Positions 19,276-28,622 of a stretch of DNA of 64,000 nucleotides are shown in pieces. The notes below the pieces were generated by a model that worked only from the letters and a program-made list of their open reading frames with translations, searched no databases and was not told the DNA's origin. Each line of letters opens with the position of its first letter. Position 1 is the stretch's first letter. Source of the stretch: Flectonema sp. DT1601 (taxonomy: Eukaryota > Euglenozoa > Diplonemea > Diplonemida > Diplonemidae); contig OZ025786.1 in NCBI GenBank assembly GCA_964019425.1, forward strand, positions 124,001-188,000. Direction: 5' to 3'. Both the position numbers and the translations under genes were made by a program.

Positions 19276-20580
19276 TTATGCTACAAGGTCATCCATAAAT
19301 TTAGATTCGATTCTGTAACAGTAGAGATTAGCTATATCGCTACTTGCGTTGCCGCCCATGGGAATGCCAACTACTTGTCTCCATAGGTTTCCTCTCATTG
19401 AAATTAGAGAATTATCCACACAAAAGCTTAGAAGCGCTCTACATTCCAACTGTGATAAAGCACGGTAGGTCGCAGGGTCATTAGATTCAAGTCGCATAAT
19501 ATTCTTGAATTCGAATACTTCTTTAATTGCTTCATTCACTTTATCTTTGATCTCCTGGTGGGGTAGTCGTGTATACATCGTAGTGAAGTCGTGCGTCTTG
19601 GGAGATAGGCCTTTTAGTCGAGTTGTGTTTAATTTAATATCAGCAGCTATGTCTTTATCAGATTCGACTATCCAATAACGTTTGTATTTTGAATTCATAT
19701 CTTTTTCTTTTAGTAGAGCCATCACATTTTTAAGAATACTTGATAGATGCAGATGGGCGTGTGTTGTGGCTGTTGCGGGTGCCGTTTTGTGCTCCTTGTC
19801 TAATTGACGCTGCTTCTCCGTTCCTGTGAGTGAAGAGGCTCCCGAAATCCATCTCATCCCAATAGCTGACTTGTGCAGTTTAATCATGCCGTAGAGATGT
19901 GGTAGTCTATCTGCATGCTTGTTTCCTAAGATTTTATTATTCTCAGCTAAGAAGGCTAGAGTGATTTCCTCTGTTGCTTTCAATTGTTGATAGGCTGGAC
20001 CTCCTAATTGTTTGCTGAGGAGACTCAGGTAGAAGGATTTACAGATGAAACCAATATCATGTTGTCCTTTGTCTACTTTTAAGAGAACCATCGAATTTTG
20101 TAGTGAAGAAAGTTCTTTGAGAGCTTTGCTTGACAGCGGGGAGTCAAGGAATGAAAGGTCTCGGCTCAGTTTGGTGTGGAGATGCTTAAGAATTACGTTT
20201 TTGAAGCGAAGTTTAATATCGTCAGTGGTGTTTCTGTAAGCTTTATCTACGTAAACTGCTATGTCGCTTTCGAGCGAGTCCATTGCTGCAGCGGGGTGCT
20301 TTGGAACTCTGAATTTCTGTCCTCGTGCAAAGAAATCTCGTAATTCGGCAGATACGGGAAGATTTACTGCTAGACCGCAGGCGTGGCCATCGAATTTAAT
20401 ACTTCCTGGAACGAGAGTACAACAGGGACATGGTGAACAGAGGGGTTCATCGCATCCATTCCCAACAGAAGTGGCGTTTAATACAATATCTCCTACAGTT
20501 GTACCCAGTTTGTGACAGATTCTAGTTCTGCTTAAGGTTTTTAAATTTGGACAGACAGCCTTAACTTCGTCACTGTGTTA
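19276..20580 (-). CDS. Penelope-like reverse transcriptase core
   Basis: The frame shows LYGMIKLHK followed by RWISGASS (the PKIHK-type and R-I-V-S-type motifs), DFTTMYTRLPH (motif A equivalent of D-x-x-S-L-F-T-x-V-P), LLSFCVDNSLI, and VVGIPMGGNASSDIANLY (motif B). The YIDD-type motif lies just beyond, toward the C-terminal frame. These features place it among Penelope-like RTs and not among LTR or LINE RTs. The upstream cysteine cluster and FDGHACGLAVNLP segment are also typical of the N-terminal part of these RTs. Confidence 0.75.
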
Positions 20581-21267
20581 GTTAGTTAGTTAGTTAGCAA
20601 GTCCATCAGACCACCGAGTAAGTAGTAGGGAAGGGACATGTCTGGCCCACTTTACATATTCATATGATATGCAGTCACAAAGGCATCAGCTTCCATATCT
20701 GAAGACCAAACCCTACCAATGCAAATCTGCAGACCTAGAGGCTTTCTGTGGTCATAGTAAGGGACATGTCTGGCCCAGTTTCATATTCACCTAACTTTGC
20801 AGTCCTACAGCCAACAGCTTGCAGATATACATACCAGAACCCTACCAATGCGAATATGCAGACCCAGAGGCATTCTGCCATTCACTAAGATCTGTATCAC
20901 AGAGCTACCAGCTCACATATCTGCAGTGCAAACCCTGCAATGCAAGATCTGCAGTCCCAGAGGCCTTACATGGTCATACCTGCAAGTTGTAGACATTCAA
21001 GGTATGTCTTTACCTTAAGTTGCAACTTCGACCCTACACTATGAAAGCCAATTACCTTCAAGCACTACTAACTTGTAACCTTCGCCACCTACCAAAAAAC
21101 CATCACTTCAAGAACCATAGGTGTGATAGAGGCATACAAGCTTGAACACCAAACCTCGATTCTGATGAGACCCATTTAAACATAAGTCGCCTACCTAATA
21201 AAAAGTACTAGTATACTATGTCTATGCAAGTATTCCTTTACCAACTGTAAACCTACTAGTCACTACT
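20578..21267. repeat. Degenerate tandem repeats of about 120-130 bp
   Basis: A (TTAG)n tract at about 20578-20597 is followed by three or so diverged units sharing AGGGACATGTCTGGCCCA and ACCCTACCAATGCAAATCTG-like segments (about 20630-20985). The last 280 bp hold nothing recognisable and are probably the 3' flank of the gene at 21268. Confidence 0.65.
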
Positions 21268-22710
21268 TTAATTTTCTTCTGTTCCTTCTTCCTCACAACC
21301 ATCAAGATTTTGCTGGCTGTTTACACTGACACTGTCACTTACTTGCATGTTTTGCATATTGCGGTTATGCCGTTCAACCAGATATTTCACAAAATCTGAT
21401 GGTTTTGTATGAGTTATTGTAACTGCAATGACACATGAATCAATAGCTGACAGTGTTGGAGAGCGTAAGCACGAAAAGTACTGGATTGCAAGCTCTGGTG
21501 TCTTGAAACAAAGATGCAAGGTTACAGGGCAACGTTGGTCATCGTTTTTTTTGAATTTCGTTTGTTCACTGGTAACAGACAACAGGTTAAGTTCATCATA
21601 CATCGAGTGTAGGTCTCCATTCATGAAAAGGCGGTTTGCAGGATCGTTGTCAGCATAGGCCTTATTTCCTTTGCACGCTCTCTTCTCTAATATGTGACAT
21701 GATTTGAGGGCGTAAAACTGATCGTTACTGTGGTCCATCAGCGATTCGTATTCGACCTGTTCCTTGGTTACCCTGGTGTGTGAGGGGATACTCTCTGTCT
21801 GCTGTGCCTCTGTTACTGCAAAGGTCCGCTTCGGTGTGTCCTGATCGTCGTAATCTCTCTCCTTCACCCTTTGATTGAAGTCGAAATTGAAATCTTCAGG
21901 AGCTTCTTGAAGTTCAAAACGAACAGGTTTCATCTCATTCAGGTCAAACCGTTTGTGGTGCTTTTCCCACTTGTTGCACATGTCCACTGCCCTCTCCTTG
22001 GTTTCGAAGTAGAGTTCGACGTTAAGGTTGCTGTTGCTTGTTAATTGACCTTCAGGTGCTAAATCGCTTATTCCAGTCTTTTCATATTCACACTTCATTG
22101 AATATCCCTGCAAGTTCGCGGCAGATTTGTAGAGATTCCCCTTGTACTTCCCATAGCTGAAACCATCTGGCACAGTACCCTTTAACATAAATCCCCTTGA
22201 AGATGTGTTCACCCTCCTCGCTTGTTCATTCTCTGCACTCTTACGGTAACTTGCCTCTCGGTCTTCGAGTTTCTGGATGCTAGCATCCAGTTTCGTTACT
22301 TGCTCTTTCCAATGCTTGTATGCGTTCGATTTGAAATCATCTTTAGCTACACACTCATTCAACTTGTCATTAGCTTTCTTCAGATCTTCCTTTTCCGCCA
22401 AAATCTGATTGGCTGCACTAGCAACCAGATTCCATTGCACTCTCTTCACTTGATTGGACTCACCTTCCAAACTGTCTTCGTTGTTTCGTGGTGTTTTCAT
22501 GGATGACACAGGTGAAAATGGGACATCTGAAGTCGTCACCTTGGGGGTTTTTTTAGGAGTCATCTCTACACTCTTCTTGGTAGAACTGCTACTAGAACTG
22601 CTGCCGGAGTCGTTTACACATTTTCCTGTAGATTTCTTCCCAGCACTCTTTGCTCCAGCTTTCTTCCCAGCTTTCTTTGATGCCTTTTTTACAGCCTTCT
22701 TCTTCGTCAT
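21268..22710 (-). CDS. Lysine-rich coiled-coil protein with possible HNH motif, 480 aa
   Basis: The frame is complete, ATG to stop. Residues 1-35 are a lysine/alanine repeat (KKAVKKASKKAGKKAG) like a histone H1 tail. Residues 85-165 predict a coiled coil. Residues 180-280 are a globular domain of unknown type (SYGKYKGNLYKSAANLQG). Near residue 345 the sequence SCHILEKRACKG, then NRLFMNGDLHSMYDEL, resembles the H...N...H pattern of HNH nucleases or their inactive relatives, in which the second half reads N-x-L-x-x-x-x-H-x-x-F/Y-D. It lies directly downstream of the Polinton polymerase on the same strand, 226 bp away, so it may belong to that element; equally it may be independent. The intact frame next to a degraded polymerase is notable. 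Function not established. Confidence 0.6.
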   Translation of the reverse strand: MTKKKAVKKASKKAGKKAGAKSAGKKSTGKCVNDSGSSSSSSSTKKSVEMTPKKTPKVTTSDVPFSPVSSMKTPRNNEDSLEGESNQVKRVQWNLVASAANQILAEKEDLKKANDKLNECVAKDDFKSNAYKHWKEQVTKLDASIQKLEDREASYRKSAENEQARRVNTSSRGFMLKGTVPDGFSYGKYKGNLYKSAANLQGYSMKCEYEKTGISDLAPEGQLTSNSNLNVELYFETKERAVDMCNKWEKHHKRFDLNEMKPVRFELQEAPEDFNFDFNQRVKERDYDDQDTPKRTFAVTEAQQTESIPSHTRVTKEQVEYESLMDHSNDQFYALKSCHILEKRACKGNKAYADNDPANRLFMNGDLHSMYDELNLLSVTSEQTKFKKNDDQRCPVTLHLCFKTPELAIQYFSCLRSPTLSAIDSCVIAVTITHTKPSDFVKYLVERHNRNMQNMQVSDSVSVNSQQNLDGCEEEGTEEN

Positions 22711-22936
22711 TTTAAAATAGACGAAAGTTTAGGGGTGGGTTTATCTGTGAAAAGAAGCTGAGGAAAGACACAGCAAATTTATTTACCTAAGAAACAGAAA
22801 AAAGGCATTCCATCCTGTCTTACTTGAGAACTGAAGCTGGTGTTTGGCTTACATCACTTGACTTGTGTTTAAATATGTGTTAGGTTCCTGTGGAGAAATA
22901 ATTGATTTAAATAATAGTATGGATATGCAGGTAAAG

Positions 22937-25770
22937 TTACTTCGGGATCTCAATGCTACCATATGCAAGGGTCCTCTTGCCATCAGGGCAGATGTATCGC
23001 TTGTCATCATATCTACTTAATGCAACACGTTGGAACTCTTTTGTCATTAGTCTTGTACTCTTACTGGTTATGGAGTTGTAGGTCACAGACTTACTCTCAC
23101 CAGTCTCAAGAGTGTTAGAGAAGTCATCTAATTTAAACTTTGCAGACTTGGATCTTGGAACTCCCTTAGCTTTTACATGTGTTTGGGCTTCATCAACTAA
23201 TGTGTAAGCATATGTCTTGGCTCTTAGGAAGATACCTTCACTGATCAGTTTGCCATCTGTCTCATCCTTGAAGTACCCCGCAACCTTCTTGTTTGTTTGA
23301 GAACAGGAAGTGGTCCTCTGGGTAGTTGCAGGTGTCCAGTTCATCCTTGATACCTTCCAGTGACTTATGTAGGTCATCTGTCTTGATGTGTAGAATGAAG
23401 CTGTCTGTGTCAGTATAGACGAGTGATATGTTGTCCCGTCCATAGTGTGGGATTAGTTTGTCATAGAAGAAGCCTGTCATAAGTTGTTTGCTGTAGTCTA
23501 AGATCTGACTACCAGCATATACAGGCTTGTTGAGGGTTACGCTCCGCTTGTGCATATCCAACATGCAGAAGTTACCAATGTCAACTCTACTGAACTTGAA
23601 TGCATAGTGAGATTGTTCCTTTACTAATTTGTCATAGTCGTTCTCAACTATCTTACATGAAGCTCTACCACGAACGTTCTCCAGTGTCTTGCCATAGACT
23701 GCGTTGTTCAGTAACTTATATAGGTCCTTCTCAAATTCATTCTTAGCCTGCTGTCTAAACCCTGTATTCAACTCAATGTACTGTCTAAGCCAAGCCTTCT
23801 GATCATAGCTGACAATGCGATGAACTTTCTTCAGCACCAAACCGTGATCTAACAGGAACGACAGGTACTCGATATTGTAGATCTGTTTGACTCTTGGATT
23901 GAAGTCGCATATCAACTTCTTATGACCAGCCTTGTCCTTCTTGCAACCCAGCTCACCCTTCTGATATGGAGACAGTTCGTCATAGTCTACTGATCTGTTG
24001 TATGGGGCGAGTGGGAAGTCCCAGTGGTCCTTGTGCAACGACTCAGGATACTCTAGGTCAACCTCTATAGCATATCCTGTTGACTGTTGATCATCATAGC
24101 TCCTTATGAACTCTGGGGTTACAAATGAGGTGTCCTTCACCCACTGGAAGTTTGCATAGGGCAAGAACTTCATCATCGCCCAACCATACAGGTTGTTTGC
24201 ATCTGTGTACCAAAGATAGCTTGGGTCCTTGTCCTTGTTGAAGTCTGCAGTGTTTGGGATGTTTGCCTTTACATGTCTCTGAACAGCCATCGTCAGCCCA
24301 CCTCGCTTCTGATCTTCAAAGAACGCATACATGTCAGGGTCAGATACTAAGTCGAGTTGCACGTTGGTGTTCAGGAGCATCGCATCCCAACTGTAACTGC
24401 TCAGTGAAACATAGTAGACTGGATCGAGTCTATGAGAGGCTATAAATGTGTTGCGATAGTTGTCCATCACATCAGCCAATCCCAATATATCCCCTGCCAG
24501 ATATAGATCGTGATAGTCTTTGAATGACTTCATCTTCAGCATGGTCCATATCTTCTTTGCCTTGGCGAACGTCTCCCTGCTGATGTGCTTATCGCTAAGT
24601 GTGTCATACCATTCCTTCTTTCGAGGCAACTCCTTGGCACTTAACCTCTTGTGATTCTTAAACCATGTGTATGGAAACGCACCTTTAGATAGGAGTAAGC
24701 TTAGGTTCTCCTCATTTACTTCAGCACCAGCATCTGCAAGCTTCTTAGACATGAAGGCAGTCATCCTAGGTTTGTGGTTGTTTGGTAGGTTCTTCAACAA
24801 TGTATCAAGTGATGATGGGATCAGTTGAAGACTATCCTTTACACATACCTTGATGCGATCCATGTACTCACCACGTTTGAACTTGAACGATATGAGCATC
24901 GTTGTCTCACTGTTGTTCTTGATGGCATCGAGGTTGTTACGAGTGTATTTCTTGCCATCTTTGCAGGCTGTCTCATAAGTAAGTGGTAGATCAGAGTTAC
25001 CAAGCATCCTCCAGATGTGGTTGTTGTCGTAGCCTCTGGCGTTGTGGAAGTAGAGCGGTACATCACCATACAGTTGCTTGTCCCTAACGTTGATATTGCA
25101 ACCACTACATGAAGCACCTCTATACTTACCTGTTAGATGGCAGTGATCATGGACCTTTGCCTTGTCGCTACTAAAGGGTTCCTCGCAATAACAACAGTGA
25201 GTGGACAGTTCATATTCTCTAACCTGAGCCTTTGTAATAATCATCTTGCTGACATCTGTAAATAATTTCTTTTTCCAATATTGACGTTGCCCATTATCTT
25301 CTTCAGATCGTTGTAGAATGAGTCGAGTGTCTTCTTCTCAAAGTCGGCTGTGTATAACTTCTCATCAATGGCTGGATCATATGTGTACATGTAATCAGTT
25401 GCATACTTCCAGTTCAACTCTGGAGACATCAAGATGGATCCTATATGAAGATGCCAAATGGCGACCACCTACAATCATGCTTTCGAAGTCTGCGATCATC
25501 ACGAAGGGTTTCTTCACAGTGTTGTTGTAGTTTGTGAACTTGATTTTGCTACCCTCCTTTGGCATGGTTACACGGGATGCCTCGTTGTTCTTGCAATTGT
25601 TAAAATGTTCGAGCATCGTTGTTTCTTTCTTGAACGAGTGCAGGCATCTGGGGCAGTGGGAACCATGTTTTGAATCGCTACCCATGAGACGGCCAAGTGA
25701 CTTGATCCACATGTAATGATCTTCGAAGAACAGAAGATTAATCCAATCCTCACAGGTGGCATCACCAAAC
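22937..25770 (-). mobile_element. Polinton fossil: protein-primed DNA polymerase B region
   Basis: The largest open part (23262-25244, 660 aa) carries an endonuclease VII-like zinc segment near its N-terminus (CCYCEEPF...HDHCHLTGKY...CSGC), then polymerase motifs including LWYTDANNLYGWAM, LLNNAVYGKTLEN and SLVYTDTDSF. Together these define the type B, protein-primed polymerase of Polinton/Maverick elements. Adjacent frames at 25241-25712 hold part of the exonuclease region, including MIADFESM, and 22937-23443 holds the C-terminus. The element is broken in several places. No integrase, capsid or ATPase gene is seen here and no Polinton termini were found. Other copies of the same polymerase lie at 26351-26640 and 44303-45392. 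Confidence 0.85.
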
Positions 25771-26350
25771 TGTAAAAATAAATAAAAAGATTATAAAAAA
25801 AAAAAAAAGAATAAACAATGTTATCATTGTTTTTTTTTATCGATCGACTATGTCGATTACTTTCTATTTTCCGTCCCGATCGAGACGCTAAACTGATTGT
25901 TTCCTTTTTTTAAATAATAAATAAAAAAAAAAAAAAAAAAAAAAAAAGAGCATCTCCCTGCTATCCTCATATCCCCACAATAATATTATACCTTTTCATT
26001 TTCTCTTTCCTTTTCTGGTCTTTTTTTTTTTTTTTCTTTTTTTTCCTTTTTCATACAACGTTTTTTATTTATATTTTATTTTTTTTTTTATTTTTTTCAT
26101 GTTTGATTATTTCCTCTTCATATTTTTTTTTCTTTTCTTTCTTTTTTTTTTTTTTTTCTCTGCCTCTCTCTTAATTCTGTTCGTTTCTTTGAAACGAAAA
26201 TTCATTTGAATATTATTCCTTGGTCAGCAACAGTCATTGTCGCCCTCTGGGCCTGTTAAAAAAAAAAAAAAAAATAAAAAGAAAGTTTACATCGGGAATA
26301 GGGCAGGAGCCAAAAGCTCCCAGTCCGTTACTTCCCACTCTATCGAATTC
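25771..26350 (-). mobile_element. Terminal-repeat unit plus one satellite unit, reverse
   Basis: Reading in reverse, the unit ends in CTATCGAATTC at 26350 and includes the 400-bp terminal block with its A/T-rich inner part (GAGCATCTCCCTGCTATCC at about 25948), followed by one satellite hairpin unit (about 25805-25915). It is inserted between two copies of Polinton polymerase sequence. Confidence 0.75.
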
Positions 26351-26640
26351 TTACAGGTTGTCTCATAGGTAAGTGGTAGATCAGAGTTGCCAAGCATCCT
26401 CCAGATATGGTTGTTGTCATATCCTCTCGCGTTGTGGAAGTAGAGAGGTACATCACCATACAGTTGCTTATCCCTGACGTTGATATTGCAACCACTACAT
26501 GAAGCACCTCTATACTTACCTGTTAGATGGCAGTGATCATGGACCTTTGCCTTGTCGCTACTAAAGGGTTCCTCGCAATAGCAACACCTTGTGGACAGTT
26601 CGTGTTCTCTAACCTGAGTATTTGTAATGATCATCTTGCT
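26351..26640 (-). pseudogene. Second Polinton polymerase fragment
   Basis: This repeats the zinc-segment part of the polymerase at about 24960-25244, about 97% identical in protein (ANTQVREHELSTRCCYC-type variant). It is a short fossil piece only. Confidence 0.85.
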
Positions 26641-26644
26641 AACA

Positions 26645-26967
26645 TCGGAGTTGAATTTCCAGGTGAGATTTGGACTGTTAGCTTTTGGCTAAGGCCCTCC
26701 CTGAAGAGCAAGAACAAAAAAACTACTCACACCTGAAGAAAACATACACAAAGAACACACTGTAAGCTGTGTGTGTATTTTGTGTTTGTCAGAACAGGAG
26801 AGAAAAGAAAGAATGTCAAGGTTGGTCACCTTGCCTATCAACGCACAACATTGGTGGTCTCTACTAGACCCTGAGTGATCCCACTGGATCTCTCATCGTT
26901 CATAGTACCTATGTGAAGTTATAAAATCAAAGGTAAACTATGAACTACAAATGACTTAGCCTGTTAT
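26645..26967. repeat. Copy of the CCAGGTGA foldback repeat
   Basis: GTTGAATTTCCAGGTGAGAT opens a stretch of about 230 bp that also occurs at 46089-46290 and inverted at 46375-46527. A more diverged relative lies at about 44440-44993. It is non-coding and probably a non-autonomous DNA element. Confidence 0.7.
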
Positions 26968-27504
26968 TATAATGCCACAGGCAGGCCCTGCATTCAGCAA
27001 CTATCCAGCAGTGCTTGGATGTCCTGATCTTCTTCTAAAAAAAAGAAAGAAAGAAAAACAAAACTGTAGCTGGGATCACTCAGGATCAACAGACTACCAA
27101 TGCTACCTGTTGTACTTGCTCACTATGGGGGGTGATGCCAAACACCCAGAAGTACTTAACTGCTTTCCTTCTTGCTGCCCAGGAGTTTCTGACCAGAACT
27201 AATAGAAAATAAAAAGTAGATGGGAAACAAAAAAAAGTAAAATGGATATAACTGAAGTTAAACAAGACAAATGAAGTAACAGACCAGAACAGTAATTGTA
27301 GTAAAAGATAACAAATAAACAAATGCAAGTATCAACACATGATTTAATTACACCAGCAGCTAACAAACAACATAAAATTGAAGATCAGTTGCCAGAGTAT
27401 TTCAACCATGGTAGAATACTCGCCCCTCTGGCAGGGATTATCCCAGACTTGTCCTTTAATTTAGTTGGACACCATGGCTTACAACCCTTCCAGAGGGAAG
27501 CACT
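26968..27504 (+). repeat. Repeat block B (inverted copy at 47027-47581)
   Basis: About 535 bp from ATAATGCCACAGGCAGG to CCAGAGGGAAGCAC, with a highly similar copy in opposite orientation 20 kb away. A 60-codon frame (HKIEDQLPEYFNHGRILAPL) is kept in both copies with few changes, but its role is unknown. Both copies abut a GAATTTCGATA terminal-repeat unit. A distant relative is seen at about 56940-57060. Confidence 0.75.
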
Positions 27505-27908
27505 GAATTTCGATAAAGTGGGAAGTAACGGACTGGGAGCTTTTGGCTCCTGCCCTATTCCCGATGTAAACTTTCTTTTTTTTTTTTTTTTTTTTTAACA
27601 GGCCCAAAGGGCGACAATGATGGTTGCTGACCAAGGAATAATATTCAAATGAATTTTCGTTTCAAAGAAACGAACAGAATTAAGAGAGAGGCAGAGAAAA
27701 AAAAAAAAAAAAAAGAAAAGAAAAAAAAAAAAAATATGAAGAGGAAATAATCAAACATGAAAAAATAAAAAAAAAAAAATAAAATATAAATAAAAAACGT
27801 TGTATGAAAAAGGAAAAAAAAGAAAAAGAAAAAAAAAAAGACCAGAAAAGGAAAGAGAAAATGAAAAGGTATAATATTATTGTGGGGATATGAGGATAGC
27901 AGGGAAAT

Positions 27909-27943
<35 letters not shown>

Positions 27944-28195
27944 TTATTATTTAAAAAAAGGAAACAATCAGTTTAGCGTCTCGATCAGGACGGAAAATAG
28001 AAATTAATCGACATAGTCGATCGATAGAAAAAAAACAATGATAACATTGTTTATTCTTTTTTTTTTTTTTTTTTAAATCCTTTTAATTATTTTAAAGAAA
28101 AAACAATCAGTTTAGCGTCTTGACCAGGACGGAAAATAGAAATTAATCGACATAGTCGATCGATAAAAAAAAAAAACAATGATAACATTGTTTAT

Positions 28196-28215
<20 letters not shown>
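27505..28215 (+). mobile_element. Terminal-repeat unit plus two satellite units, forward
   Basis: It starts GAATTTCGATAAAGTGGGAA, passes through GGAGCTTTTGGCTCC and GGCCCAAAGGGCGAC, and reaches two satellite units (about 27960-28060 and 28095-28200), each with AACAATGATAACATTGTT and a T run. Confidence 0.8.
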
Positions 28216-28230
<15 letters not shown>

Positions 28231-28622
28231 AGGGATAGAGAGGCAGGTAAGTGGGAGTGCAAACCCTCGGAACCAGCGATCCTTATGATGTATGAATGCG
28301 TGCTAAAAATATAAACCACATCAACAGTCTTAAGCTGGTTTTACAGGTCCCACGATTACCCGTCGCCATGGCGAAGAAAAGATAAGTAAATTATAACTCA
28401 TGATGGCTCACAAGGTCACGTTTTGTTTTGCTTTTTTTTTTTTTTTTTTTTTTTTTTTCTTTTTTTTTTTTTTTTCCTTCCCCATTTCTTTTTAACCCCT
28501 GAGTAGTATAGTATGCTCGTTCGCAGTGTTCCCTGGGCACGCATTGGTTCTTTTCTTTTGCTCACCCTTTTTTTTTTTTTTTTTTTTTTTCCCTTTCACT
28601 TTTTTTCACTTGTTCCTTCTTC
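28216..28622. other. Spacer with T runs
   Basis: Probably the 3' UTR and downstream flank of the minus-strand gene at 28623. Long T runs at about 28431-28475 and 28569-28591. Nothing else is recognised. Confidence 0.5.

Larger units (their letters stand above)
18034..20580 (-). mobile_element. Penelope-like RT element with Josephin-like C-terminus
   Basis: On the minus strand, coding sequence begins near 20580 and runs to 18034. In order it shows a cysteine-rich region (GCDEPLCSPCPCC), the PLE-type segment LAVNLPVSAELRDFFARG, a reverse transcriptase core, a thumb-like region, and a C-terminal domain with Josephin-protease features. The reading frame appears broken about once, so this copy is a fossil. 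No LTR-like or other terminal repeats were found. A (TTAG)n run flanks the 5' side. Canonical Penelope-like elements carry a GIY-YIG nuclease as their extra domain; none is evident here. Confidence 0.75.

Noticed and set aside
27323-27598. Frame in block B conserved at 47020-47208 as a possible gene
   Set aside because: Conservation matches that of the surrounding non-coding repeat and no longer ORF or domain is present; kept only as a remark.
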